Notes: generated from the letters alone by a model not told the origin. DNA of 64,000 nt from Bdellovibrio sp. (GCA_014376435.1 JACMRL010000013.1:62001-126000), one strand, 5' to 3'; shown: positions 7,976 to 16,630, counted from the first letter of the stretch. A program made the numbers and translations.

Positions 7976-9715
7976 ATGTGGATTTTAGCTTATTTTTCCC
8001 TTCATTTTGTGATCTACGTGATTTTAAGGATGCAGTTTCTATTTTGGAACTGGGCATCGCTTAAAAGCCTTTCATTATCCGACACGCTTACCGCTTTTAT
8101 CTATGGAGCCCGTTTTGACTTGTCGGCCTTGGCGGCCAGCATTGGCCTTGGTATTTTAGGGGCCGTTTGGATCGAAAGAAAATGGTTGCGTAGAGGTTGG
8201 TTTTTTATTTTCTTTTTAATCAACTCAAGTCTGATCGTATTGAACTTAGGCGATAGCGAGCTAATTAATTTCACAGCCAGACGTTTTACCAAGTCTTCCT
8301 TTTTTCTTTTAAGCGATGGTAGCGCAAATAACTTAATTTTGCCTTACTTAGGTATGACGGTATTTACGCTGCTACTTTTAAGTGCTTACGCGGTTTACAC
8401 GATAAAAATCGCACGTATTAAATTACTGAAACGAACGCCGACTAAAAAAGCCTTTATCAGCTTAGCCGTTGTTATAATTGCGGTATTATGTTCGCGCGGT
8501 GGTTTTCAAGTGAAGCCTTTGACCTACGTGGATGCAAAAATTTTCGAAAGTTCTTTTGCAAACAATTTGATTTTAAACTCATCATTCACGCTGATTAAAA
8601 GTTTAGACCGAAGTCCTTTTGAAAGAATTCATTATTTTGAAAATACCAAAATGCTTTCGCTGCTGAATGAGCAAAACCTGCCATCACAAATTGTTTCTAC
8701 TCAGCAAAAAAAAATGAATGTGGTATTAGTGATCGTCGAAAGTCTTTCGAAAGAATACACCGAAGTGAAGAATCCTGAAGCGACACCATTTTTTAATAAA
8801 ATGAAGGCCCGCGGAATTTCTTTTGATCAAGCATACGCGAACAGCCGCCGTTCCATCGAAGGAATCGCCGCTTTGCTCTCGGGAATCCCGGCTTTAATGG
8901 AAGAACCTTTTATTAATTCGGAATTTTCAGCAAACCAAGTCATCGGTTTAGGTGCAATTCTTGAGGCGAATAGTTATCATACCAGTTTTTTTCACGGTGC
9001 TAAAAATGGTAGTATGCACTTTGATCAATTTATGAAAAGTATTGGCGTCAGCCATTATTATGGAAAAACTGAATACGGAGCCACCACGGAAGATGATGGC
9101 ACTTGGGGTATCTATGATGAGCCTTTCCTACAGTGGATGTGCCAAAAGTTAAATACTTTTAAAGCGCCATTTTTCTCTTCGGTGTTTACTTTATCTTCGC
9201 ATCACCCCTACCGAATTCCTGATCAGTACAAGGTTAAATTTAGCCAGCATCAGAAGCCACTACTCAACTCGGTTGAATACACAGATTACGCGATTGAACA
9301 GTTTATGGCTTGCGCAGAAAAGCAAGCCTGGTACCACGACACTTTATTTATTTTTACCGCTGATCACACGGGGGTCGAGCTTAATATAAATTCAGATTTT
9401 GAAAGTCTATTTAAAATTCCGTTGCTATTTTTTCATCCTAATTCCGAAGTGTTGAAACCAATGAAGAATGATCAATACGCGCAGCACATTGATGTGTTAC
9501 CAACCTTGCTTGAGACGTTGGGCATTCCACAAAAAAATGTAAATTACTTAGCACGCTCTCTTTGGAAAAGCGGCCCCAAAGTAGTTGCTTTGTACTCAGA
9601 TCGTAAATATCAACTGGTGGGCGAAGTAACAAAACAAGAAGACCAATTAAAAGCGATTCAACAATATTTTAGCGAAGGTCTTTACGACAATCGTCTTTAC
9701 TATCCCGCAAAATAG
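7976..9715 (+). CDS. LtaS-type sulfatase / phosphoglycerol transferase family membrane protein
   Basis: 579 aa. About five transmembrane segments occupy residues 1-185, followed by an extracytoplasmic sulfatase-like domain. That domain has VVLVIVESLSKEY (metal-binding Glu), NSRRSIEGIAALLSGIP (the position of the catalytic Thr in LtaS is occupied by the S-R-R-S region), FFHGAKNGS, SSHHPY and TADHTG. Family members transfer phosphoglycerol or related groups onto envelope glycans or lipids, or cleave sulfate or phosphate esters. The real acceptor in a Gram-negative cell is unknown. No strong ribosome site precedes the chosen ATG, so an alternative start remains possible. Confidence 0.85.
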   Translation: MWILAYFSLHFVIYVILRMQFLFWNWASLKSLSLSDTLTAFIYGARFDLSALAASIGLGILGAVWIERKWLRRGWFFIFFLINSSLIVLNLGDSELINFTARRFTKSSFFLLSDGSANNLILPYLGMTVFTLLLLSAYAVYTIKIARIKLLKRTPTKKAFISLAVVIIAVLCSRGGFQVKPLTYVDAKIFESSFANNLILNSSFTLIKSLDRSPFERIHYFENTKMLSLLNEQNLPSQIVSTQQKKMNVVLVIVESLSKEYTEVKNPEATPFFNKMKARGISFDQAYANSRRSIEGIAALLSGIPALMEEPFINSEFSANQVIGLGAILEANSYHTSFFHGAKNGSMHFDQFMKSIGVSHYYGKTEYGATTEDDGTWGIYDEPFLQWMCQKLNTFKAPFFSSVFTLSSHHPYRIPDQYKVKFSQHQKPLLNSVEYTDYAIEQFMACAEKQAWYHDTLFIFTADHTGVELNINSDFESLFKIPLLFFHPNSEVLKPMKNDQYAQHIDVLPTLLETLGIPQKNVNYLARSLWKSGPKVVALYSDRKYQLVGEVTKQEDQLKAIQQYFSEGLYDNRLYYPAK

Positions 9716-9729
9716 GATTAAAACGCGCT

Positions 9730-10053
9730 ATGTCAGATATCTATTTCACGCCCGCTAGTGAGGCCCACAAGAAAAAAGAAAAAGAGAAAGCCCGCGAACT
9801 TCGTAATGGTACGTGGTGGAAACAAGTTTTAGGTAAAAGTATTTGCTATCACTGCGAACACAAATTTAAATCAACTGAACTGACGATGGATCATTTGATT
9901 CCAATTGCCCGCGGTGGTAAGTCAGATAAAAAAAATTGTGTACCTAGTTGTAAAGATTGTAATAATAAAAAAAGTTACAAAACTCGCGCTGAAATGGCGA
10001 TGGATGAATTAGACCAACAACCAAATAAACGCACAAATACAGATGAAGAATAA
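9730..10053 (+). CDS. HNH endonuclease family protein
   Basis: 107 aa. The zinc-binding CYHC (about 41-44) and later CKDC pair flank MDHLIPIARGG, the HNH core with the DH pair, followed by NCVPSCKDCNNKKS. The N-terminus is highly charged (K/E-rich). It follows the LtaS-like gene by 14 bases on the same strand. HNH proteins of this size may be nicking enzymes, DNA-repair or restriction-related nucleases; nothing here decides which. Confidence 0.88.
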   Translation: MSDIYFTPASEAHKKKEKEKARELRNGTWWKQVLGKSICYHCEHKFKSTELTMDHLIPIARGGKSDKKNCVPSCKDCNNKKSYKTRAEMAMDELDQQPNKRTNTDEE

Positions 10054-10070
10054 TGGACAAATTGCACTTG

Positions 10071-10116
10071 AAGGAATGTATTGAAGAAATGCATTGAAGA
10101 AATGCATTGAAGGATG
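10071..10116 (+). repeat. 13-bp tandem repeat, about 3.5 units
   Basis: The unit AAGAAATGCATTG occurs exactly at 10084-10096 and 10097-10109. A diverged copy precedes it (10071-10083) and a partial copy follows (10110-10116). It lies between the HNH gene and the interrupted exported-protein gene. Repeats of this size can change copy number by slippage. Confidence 0.8.
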
Positions 10117-10200
10117 AGCGGTAATGGACGGTCAACTCAACTTTTGAAAGCCATAGTTAATACCAAATTTAGTTAAAACTTTTAAATTAATTCATGGTCG

Positions 10201-10212
10201 AGCCTAAAATCT
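10201..10212 (+). promoter_or_regulatory. Motif AGCCTAAAATCT shared with the top6B upstream region
   Basis: The 12-mer AGCCTAAAATCT lies 23 bases before the 10235 start and recurs exactly at 12364-12375, before top6B. In both places TCGA stands a few bases upstream. It could be a shared binding site or promoter element; only the identity is seen. Confidence 0.35.
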
Positions 10213-10234
10213 AAAAAAATATTTACAATAGACT

Positions 10235-11626
10235 ATGATTCTCAATTTGAGACGCTTTTCTGATTTGTATAAGTCCGATAAGACCGAAGTGACGAAATCA
10301 TTTTTGACTCTTCTTATTTTTGCTTTTCAATTACGCGCGGCCGCGTCGTCGGCCATTTTTGCTGCCGTTGATTTCAGCGCCGAGAAATTAGCGGCCCTTG
10401 TAAATAAATCTGACTGCAACAATAGCCAGCGTCTTTTTCAAAATCGAACTTGTCTAAAAAATTATTCTATTAGCTCATTAGGTTCATTAGAGCAAGTGGG
10501 TGACCGGGTTATTTACTCGAAGTTAGCAAAATATAAAATTGATCAATTAACTTGTTCCGTGCAGCGCTGGAGTGATTTATCCGAACCGTCCTTCAAAGAT
10601 TCACAGGCCGTGATTGTGGAGGCAATGAATACACAATTACCAATTTTAGAAAAGATCAAAAAAGAAATCGGTTCGTTTGCGATGAACAACCGTAACCCAG
10701 GTCTTAAATATCAGAACGATAAAAGCTTAAACCCAGAAAAACGCAGCGAATTAATTAAAGCGGCCAACAATGCCGTGGAACAAGAGCTTGAGTTAATGCG
10801 TAATCAGTACGAATTTGAAATGACTAAGGTGCCCTTCGGAAATTCTGAAGCTATCAAACTTTTTATAGAGCGAAAATTAAGCGGGCCTTTTTCGCAGTTA
10901 GGAAATATTAAGCTAGAAGAGTTTCAAAAGTTTGCCAGCAAGGTAAAAGAAAATCTTGAATCTGAAAAAGCAGAATTAGTTAATAATCTAAAAGTAGGTA
11001 ATTTCTCGTCTAAGCAGGAAGAAAAATTAATCACTGATGAAGGGGGCTTGTCAGCTTTAATTGAAAGCCAACCCGGCTTAACCGATGGTGCGTTAACATT
11101 GCAATGCAAAGTTGAAAAGCGCTTAGAAGGAAAGCGTGCCGCCTCGGCTGGAGTTACGGTCGCATCAACCCTGTTAACGGGCGGTGGTTTAGCGTTGGTC
11201 AAGGGCGTGCACTTGGCGGTCGCGATAAATAATATTGAGCGGGCCGCTACTTTAGCTAAATTTGCGAACTTTACGACAATCGCAGGGTTGACGATTGCGG
11301 TACCAGACTTAATATTTAATACCTACAGTAAATGTCTGACTCAGAACTATAAACAAACTAAGTCGTCTTGTAACGTAGACCTAGAAAAAATTGCCGAAGA
11401 TCGCCGAGTTGCCGTTTGTTTACAGGCGATCGCTTTGGCGTCTTTACCGGCGGGTGGTGCTTTAGCCAAAAAACTTTTTGGTTCGAACTCGATGGTCGTA
11501 CAAAAAGTGAATGAAGCCACAAATTTAAAAAATGTTCGTAAGCCTGGAACTGACTCTGATAGCTTGGTAAATTCACCAACCGTCAAAGTAAAGCCAGCGT
11601 TACCAAAAACTTTAATCTCCGACTAA
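10235..11626 (+). CDS. Exported hypothetical protein, N-terminal part of a gene interrupted by an in-frame stop
   Basis: 463 aa, family not recognised. Residues about 21-40 (KSFLTLLIFAF then Ala-rich) look like a signal or membrane segment. Cysteines at 61 and 73 flank a CNNSQ stretch. A long charged helical region (about 150-280) follows, then two Gly/Ala-rich hydrophobic stretches (about 300-325 and 338-355) that could be membrane helices. The TAA at 11624-11626 ends it, but the same frame stays open to 12118 (see next entry), so this is probably the front of a 627-residue protein. No clear ribosome site precedes the ATG. Confidence 0.7.
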   Translation: MILNLRRFSDLYKSDKTEVTKSFLTLLIFAFQLRAAASSAIFAAVDFSAEKLAALVNKSDCNNSQRLFQNRTCLKNYSISSLGSLEQVGDRVIYSKLAKYKIDQLTCSVQRWSDLSEPSFKDSQAVIVEAMNTQLPILEKIKKEIGSFAMNNRNPGLKYQNDKSLNPEKRSELIKAANNAVEQELELMRNQYEFEMTKVPFGNSEAIKLFIERKLSGPFSQLGNIKLEEFQKFASKVKENLESEKAELVNNLKVGNFSSKQEEKLITDEGGLSALIESQPGLTDGALTLQCKVEKRLEGKRAASAGVTVASTLLTGGGLALVKGVHLAVAINNIERAATLAKFANFTTIAGLTIAVPDLIFNTYSKCLTQNYKQTKSSCNVDLEKIAEDRRVAVCLQAIALASLPAGGALAKKLFGSNSMVVQKVNEATNLKNVRKPGTDSDSLVNSPTVKVKPALPKTLISD

Positions 11627-11782
11627 CCTACTTTATCTGTTGGCCCCATCACGATCGGCAAGCCATCAGAGAACATCAGTTTACGAATTATCCAAGTCGA
11701 TAAGATTACTAAATTTAGTGAAAAGACGTTAAAAAATCTAAAAGCAAAAAATCGCGAAGTAGCATTAATTGAAAAAGAAACT

Positions 11783-12118
11783 ATGAGCGATTCGAGTTTT
11801 GCGTTATTTTTTCCTCAGCGCCCGCTGGTGCCAGGCACTATACAGCCCGATGCCCCGACGATTCTTGGTCCACCGGATCAAGTTTACATTCCCGAAATCG
11901 GCGCCAATACTTTGCGTATTCCGAAATTAAATAATCGCGGTTCTTTAGAACATCCCAAGTTTGAAGTGATTGAAAAAGTGGTGATTGACGGAGTGACAAA
12001 ATATAAAGTTAAAACTCACCTTAGTAACAATGTTGAACCTACAGAAGAAATGTTAACGAAAGCAGAGATTCTGCAAAGAGTTCCAGCGCAATTTCGCGCG
12101 CGTTCGCCCGCTCGCTAG
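11783..12118 (+). pseudogene. C-terminal fragment of the interrupted exported-protein gene
   Basis: This 111-codon ORF is in the same frame as 10235-11626, and no other stop lies between: 11627-11782 translates as a plausible 52-residue linker (for example SVGPITIGKPSENISLRII). It therefore looks like the tail of the same gene beyond one TAA. No ribosome site precedes the ATG at 11783. The tail is Pro-rich near its start (PQRPLVPGTIQPDAPT) and basic at its end (ARSPAR). It may be a dead remnant, a separately translated piece, or reached by readthrough; a sequencing error is also possible. Confidence 0.6.
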
Positions 12119-12340
12119 GCAAGCGTGCATGATTCAGTCACACAAACATCGTAAAAATAAACAAACAGCTAGTTTTTCAATCAATGGTACGGTGCGCATT
12201 GGATCAGGGCTTGATTTTAAAAGCCCCATGCCCCCTCAATATTATGATTATTAACGGTTTTTGACCGTCGAAAGCTAGCTGTTTTTCATCCAAATCCGGG
12301 TAAAAAATAGCAAAATTCGACGTGTTTTTGGACTTAGGCG
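12119..12340. other. Gap between the interrupted gene and the top6B repeats
   Basis: It holds an unconvincing 41-codon ORF (12129-12254, plus), a short hairpin (ACGGT/ACCGT around 12255-12270) and partly complementary AACAGCTAG / CTAGCTGTT stretches. No gene can be supported. Confidence 0.4.
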
Positions 12341-12378
12341 AAGCATAAAATGTTATCGAGGCAAGCCTAAAATCTTAT
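12341..12378 (+). promoter_or_regulatory. Direct repeat upstream of topoisomerase VI operon
   Basis: AAGCATAAAATGTTAT (12341-12356) and AAGCCTAAAATCTTAT (12363-12378) match at 14 of 16 bases with a 22-base period, about two helical turns. The second copy ends 17 bases before the GTG start. This spacing suits a dimeric regulator or overlapping promoter elements. Binding protein unknown. Confidence 0.45.
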
Positions 12379-12395
12379 AGTGAAGGGACTTTATT

Positions 12396-14099
12396 GTGAG
12401 CAAAATCACCAAAAGTAGTACCGCAGAATATTTCGCGAAAAATCTCCAGCAGGTGGGTTTTTCGTCTCCATTAAAAGCTGTATTAACGACGCTGAAAGAG
12501 GCGGTCGATAATTCATTGGATGCGTGCGAACAAACTAATATTCTACCTGAGCTTGATATCGAAGTTATCAAAATCGGTAATGGTTCAACTAAGAATACAG
12601 ATCTAGTTAAAGTTGTCGTGGAAGATAACGGGCCGGGTATTGATGTCGATGATATCGCTAAAGTATTCGGAGAGTATTTAGCTTCATCAAAATTCGGTAA
12701 AGGCCAGTGCTCACGCGGCCAACAAGGTATTGGTATTTCTGCAGCCACGACTTGGGCGCAGATGACGAACGCTAAAGGCGTACAGATTATTTCTAAAACA
12801 AAAAACATGCGTAAAGCAATTTCTGCGCAAGTAGACGTCGATATTAAAACCAATACGGGTATCGTTAAAAATAAAGAGATGATTGATTGGAAAAATAAAT
12901 CTCACGGTTTACGCGTTGAGTTTTTAATGGATGGTCGAATTCAGCTAAACGGCGATGGTGGTTTACAAACTTACATCGACGGCACAGCCTTGTTAAATCC
13001 CCATGCTTCAATGAAATTTAAATTGGGCGATATGGATTGGCAGAAAACCGACCGCGTTAGTAATGACATGCCAATCATTCCCGAAGCAACGCTTCCGCAT
13101 CCGCACACTTTCAAGCTCGGCGAGTTTATCACGCACGCGACTTTGTACGGAAAAATCAGTTTAGCTAAGTTTTTAAAAACGGGTTTCTCTCGCATCTCTG
13201 ATCAATCGATCAAAGATTTTGTTAAAGCCGGTATGCCAAAAGGTTTAATTGAAAAATCAGTAACGTCGTTAACTGATGAAGAATTTAAAAAAGTATTTCA
13301 AGCGGTGCAAGCGACGCAGTTGATGTCACCATCAACAAAGTCAGTTTTAACCGTGGGCGAAGAATCACTTTCAAAATCAATCAACCGCTTAGGCCAAGTT
13401 GATTTCTTTTCGGTGGTGACTCGTACCCCAACAATTTGTGATTTCAAACCGGTGGTAGTTGAAGTTGCTTTGGCGCGCTTTATCAGCCGTGGTGACGAAC
13501 AAAGCCCGGTGCAACTATTACGTTTTGCCAATCGTGTGCCGCTACAATTTGATAAATCAGGTTGTGCAATTACTTGGGCGATTGAAAGTGTTAACTGGAA
13601 ATCATACGGTTTAGCGCAGCCGAAAGAATCTTTACCAATGGGGCCTTATGTCTTTGCGGTATCGGTGGTTTCGCCGTTCATTAAATTTAAAAATGCGTCG
13701 AAAGAAACGATTGATGCATCGGACGAGCTGGTGGAAGAAATTCGCCGTGCGTTGATGCAAGCGGGGCAAAAGCTTTCTCGTCATATCAAGAGCGAATTAA
13801 AAGAAGCGGATCTAGAGCGTAAACTTGCGCACATTGAACAGTTCGGTCCCATACTCGTTGAAAAACTAGTATTGCTAGCTGGTGCCAATGATGCTCGTAA
13901 GAAAAAAGCCGAAGAAGGTTTAAAAAAGATTTTAGGACGTGATTCGCAAGAAGCTGTCAGTCAACTTGAAGAAGCGCAGTCAAAACTAGCGGTGCAAAAG
14001 AAAAAAGAAGCTAAAAAAATGGGTGTCGAAGACAGTTCTGAAACTGATGCCCAGGCAGAAGCCAAGTTTGATAAAAAAGCGGCAAAGAAAAAGAAGTAG
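12396..14099 (+). CDS. top6B: DNA topoisomerase VI subunit B
   Basis: 567 aa, starting at a GTG with GAAGGG 8 bases upstream. The GHKL ATPase has EAVDNSLDA (35-43), EDNGPGI (76-82) and RGQQGIGIS (107-115). An H2TH-like region spans about 230-325 (FSRISDQSIKDF to LTVGEE), and a transducer domain follows with FANRVPLQFDKSGCAI. A Lys/Glu-rich tail (about 500-567) ends in KKAAKKKK. Subunit B binds ATP and closes around the transported DNA. The subunit A gene follows 5 bases downstream. This type IIB topoisomerase is standard in archaea and plants and only sporadic in bacteria. Confidence 0.95.
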   Translation: MSKITKSSTAEYFAKNLQQVGFSSPLKAVLTTLKEAVDNSLDACEQTNILPELDIEVIKIGNGSTKNTDLVKVVVEDNGPGIDVDDIAKVFGEYLASSKFGKGQCSRGQQGIGISAATTWAQMTNAKGVQIISKTKNMRKAISAQVDVDIKTNTGIVKNKEMIDWKNKSHGLRVEFLMDGRIQLNGDGGLQTYIDGTALLNPHASMKFKLGDMDWQKTDRVSNDMPIIPEATLPHPHTFKLGEFITHATLYGKISLAKFLKTGFSRISDQSIKDFVKAGMPKGLIEKSVTSLTDEEFKKVFQAVQATQLMSPSTKSVLTVGEESLSKSINRLGQVDFFSVVTRTPTICDFKPVVVEVALARFISRGDEQSPVQLLRFANRVPLQFDKSGCAITWAIESVNWKSYGLAQPKESLPMGPYVFAVSVVSPFIKFKNASKETIDASDELVEEIRRALMQAGQKLSRHIKSELKEADLERKLAHIEQFGPILVEKLVLLAGANDARKKKAEEGLKKILGRDSQEAVSQLEEAQSKLAVQKKKEAKKMGVEDSSETDAQAEAKFDKKAAKKKK

Positions 14100-14104
14100 G
14101 TTAT

Positions 14105-15268
14105 ATGGCAGGTTTAACAAAAATTCGTGAATTAAAATTAGATATTCCCAAAGAAGCAAAAAATTTAGCTGAGCGTATGCTTAAAGATCTTGAGAATTCA
14201 AAACGCCCTTACTTAGAGGCCGTAAAAACTTCTTTAGATAATTCTGAGTATAACTCAAAGGTTGGTTACTTAACTCCGGGCGATAAAATGGTCCGAACGG
14301 AACTGAACGTTTCTTCGGTACAAAAATTAGCGCGCGTGGTTTTTATGTTAGAGATTTTATTACGTAACTTAGATATTGGTGCCGTTAATACAAAGCGTGA
14401 ACTTTATTATATCTGTAAAGGCCTTATTAAAGGAAACATGCGCTATAAGCCTTTAGATTTCGACGGACAGGATGAATCTGATTCAATCATTGATTTTATC
14501 GGAGATATGTTAGAAGTTTACCGTGAAGAATTAAATTGTTTTGCCAATGATCGCGGTGGTCAAACTTACTCTCAGCAATTAGTGGTCACTGAAACTTTAG
14601 CTGACGGAACAAAAGCCAATATAGATTTATCAACTTTAGGTACGTCTCCGTATCAACCCAAAAATAAACCTCAGGCTTTAAAACTCAAAGCTAAAAAGAA
14701 AATTGATTTTTGCTTAGTGGTTGAGTCAGAAGGTACTGCGGGTACTTTGCAAGCCATGGGTTTCACGAAACGTAACAACTGTATTTTAATGGGTGCCCAA
14801 GGCGTTCCGTCGAATGGTGTGCGCGGTTGGTGTAAACTGATCGAAGATCAATTAGATGTGCCAATGTACTTCTTCGGCGATCTGGATGCGTACACGATGC
14901 AAAATATCTTTCGTACTTTAAAAGCCGGCTCGGCCGCTTCGTTAATTCGTAACAGCGATTTCTCGGCGCCGAATGTTCGTTTCTTGGGGGTGTTACCGGG
15001 CGACGTTAAAAAATACGATCTTCCGCATTACAATGTAAAAGAATCTGATCCACAAGAGGCGCGCGCTTTAAAAAAAGCTAAAGATGCTTTAGAGAACGAT
15101 CCGTTTTTCCGAGATAAAAAAAACCGAGATCTTTCTGATATCTTACGCTGGTTAATTAAAGAAAAGATTCGTTGTGAGCAGCAAAGTTACTTCTCAGTTG
15201 ATCCGCGTGATCCAATCAAAACCGAGAAAATCATCTTAGAAAAAATCAGAAAAGGCGATTACGTTTAA
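14105..15268 (+). CDS. top6A: DNA topoisomerase VI subunit A (Spo11-like)
   Basis: 387 aa, the usual length for Top6A. The winged-helix domain carries TKRELYY; Tyr102 matches the second tyrosine, which is catalytic in Spo11/Top6A. The Toprim domain supplies VVESEGT (Glu207 or Glu209) and GDLDAYTM (Asp259/Asp261) for magnesium. With subunit B it would make ATP-dependent double-strand passage, leaving 5' overhangs. It is tightly linked to top6B and no Topo VIII-type fusion is seen. In archaea the second acidic motif usually reads DxDPxG; here it is DLDAYT. Confidence 0.95.
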   Translation: MAGLTKIRELKLDIPKEAKNLAERMLKDLENSKRPYLEAVKTSLDNSEYNSKVGYLTPGDKMVRTELNVSSVQKLARVVFMLEILLRNLDIGAVNTKRELYYICKGLIKGNMRYKPLDFDGQDESDSIIDFIGDMLEVYREELNCFANDRGGQTYSQQLVVTETLADGTKANIDLSTLGTSPYQPKNKPQALKLKAKKKIDFCLVVESEGTAGTLQAMGFTKRNNCILMGAQGVPSNGVRGWCKLIEDQLDVPMYFFGDLDAYTMQNIFRTLKAGSAASLIRNSDFSAPNVRFLGVLPGDVKKYDLPHYNVKESDPQEARALKKAKDALENDPFFRDKKNRDLSDILRWLIKEKIRCEQQSYFSVDPRDPIKTEKIILEKIRKGDYV

Positions 15269-15271
15269 CTA

Positions 15272-15451
15272 ATGATTCTGCTCTGCCAAAATGACCCGCC
15301 GTACATCTCGCCCGATCGCGCAAGCGGGCGGGTTACTTTATTACAGCCCATCAAGAATTTGCCGGCACAATTTTTGATTGCTCTGATGAAGCAAAATATC
15401 AAATACAGAAAAATTAATTTGAGCTTTACCAAGGCTCGCTTTAAAAATTAA
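15272..15451 (+). CDS. Possible small protein after top6A (59 aa)
   Basis: ATG at 15272 stands three bases after the top6A stop and the frame stays open for 59 codons, ending 11 bases inside the 3' end of the opposite porin gene. It is basic at the C-terminus (KYRKINLSFTKARFKN) and has no recognised domain. Against it, the ORF contains the GC-rich hairpin at 15309-15330, which may be the operon terminator instead. No good ribosome site was found beyond the top6A coding end. Confidence 0.35.
   Translation: MILLCQNDPPYISPDRASGRVTLLQPIKNLPAQFLIALMKQNIKYRKINLSFTKARFKN
15309..15330 (+). terminator. GC-rich hairpin after topoisomerase VI operon
   Basis: CGCCCG (15309-15314) pairs with CGGGCG (15325-15330) across a 10-base loop, followed by GGTTACTTTATT. 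The T-tract is poor, so termination efficiency is uncertain. Confidence 0.4.
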
Positions 15452-16622
15452 ATGTAAAATCGATATGTGACCTGGTGTAATAAATTGGAATTAAATCAAT
15501 CGCTTGCTGATTTTTGTAATAAGTAAAGCTGACTAAAGCAGCCTTATTGATCCTGTAGCCCACGGCTGCAATGTAACCACGACTTGAAGTTTGATTGTCC
15601 GCAAAGTCACTGTCGCTGTAGAGTGCTAAAACAGCGTCTTTCTCAATCTTCTGTTGCATAAACGAAAAACTCCAGTTGCTGTAGGAAAGAGTTAACCCGT
15701 AAACCGCGGCTTTATTTAAAGAAGATGGTGCGGCCGTATTTTGATCAAGTTCTGCAAAGATTGAAATATCAAAAGGCTTTTGAATCCACTTAATTTCTAG
15801 GTAGTTTTGCGTAATTTCGTATTGGTACTGGTAATTTCCCAGTAAATCGAGAGTGTTGCCGCGTGGTGAGGTTGCGCCCACCGCAAAACTTGCAGGAACA
15901 TCATCTTTAATCGAGGTGTAGCTGAATATTCCGTAGCCGATCAGAAATTGAAAGTCAGATAATTTATAAGTTAGATTCAGCTGCGCCGTATTTAAAAATG
16001 CATCCGTTAAATCTTGTCCCAGGGTATCGTCGTACTTTTCCCGTAACCATGCCGAACCTAAATTAAAGGTAGCTAAAAGACGATCATCTAGAAATTTTGT
16101 TTTATACTGAAGTCCGGCTCCTTCCGGACTGATGTCTCGGTCTAAAATTAATTGATTCTTGCCCGGAGAATAAGTTAGCTGCGGATATTTACCAATATAG
16201 ATTTGGGCTTCATCATTGAGCGGAAAAGTTGCGTAAGCTAAATCAAGTCCGATCGGCTGACGAGGCGACCCGGGTGCTTTACTGTCGCCAAGGGTGACAC
16301 TACCGCTATTAGCGGCCGTTCCAGTTAGTAACCGGTAAGTGATTTTTAAATCTTGAATTGGTTGAATCGTTTGGCCCACGCGAAACATCAGGCGATGTAC
16401 GCGACGTTCTTCTTTGGTACCGGCAGTGATGGCTTGCATTCGGTAGCGAAGATCGCCGTTCAAGTCGATTTTTTTTTCAAATTCGGGCGTAGGTGGTTTT
16501 GCTAAAGTGACGGGTAGAATTTCGGGGGCCGATGCAACAGCAATCGGCGCGGTTTCGGGTTTTACTTCTTGCGCCTGCGCGACTAACGTAAAAGAAAAAA
16601 CGAGTCCTAATAAATAATTCAT
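15441..16622 (-). CDS. Porin-like outer-membrane beta-barrel protein
   Basis: 393 aa from the ATG at 16620-16622, preferred because AAGGAAT precedes it and because it gives a clean signal peptide (MNYLLGLVFSFTLVAQAQ). An upstream ATG at 16658 would overlap the previous gene. A Pro/Ala-rich linker is followed by LNGDLRYRMQ and alternating beta-strand sequence ending in FTFNF, with a terminal Phe typical of barrel proteins. It resembles 'putative porin' families. It is the last gene of the cytochrome operon and could form its outer-membrane channel (inference). Confidence 0.8.
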   Translation of the reverse strand: MNYLLGLVFSFTLVAQAQEVKPETAPIAVASAPEILPVTLAKPPTPEFEKKIDLNGDLRYRMQAITAGTKEERRVHRLMFRVGQTIQPIQDLKITYRLLTGTAANSGSVTLGDSKAPGSPRQPIGLDLAYATFPLNDEAQIYIGKYPQLTYSPGKNQLILDRDISPEGAGLQYKTKFLDDRLLATFNLGSAWLREKYDDTLGQDLTDAFLNTAQLNLTYKLSDFQFLIGYGIFSYTSIKDDVPASFAVGATSPRGNTLDLLGNYQYQYEITQNYLEIKWIQKPFDISIFAELDQNTAAPSSLNKAAVYGLTLSYSNWSFSFMQQKIEKDAVLALYSDSDFADNQTSSRGYIAAVGYRINKAALVSFTYYKNQQAIDLIPIYYTRSHIDFTFNF

Positions 16623-16630
16623 AGAATTCC

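Noticed and set aside
9730-12118. Mobile element or retron-like locus around the HNH gene
   Set aside because: No transposase, integrase, reverse transcriptase, inverted ends or target duplications were seen.
12129-12254. 41-codon plus ORF between the interrupted gene and top6B
   Set aside because: In another frame from the interrupted gene, without ribosome site or family likeness; could be chance or a remnant.
12353-12853. 166-codon minus ORF opposite top6B
   Set aside because: Antisense to a well-supported Top6B gene with no motifs of its own.
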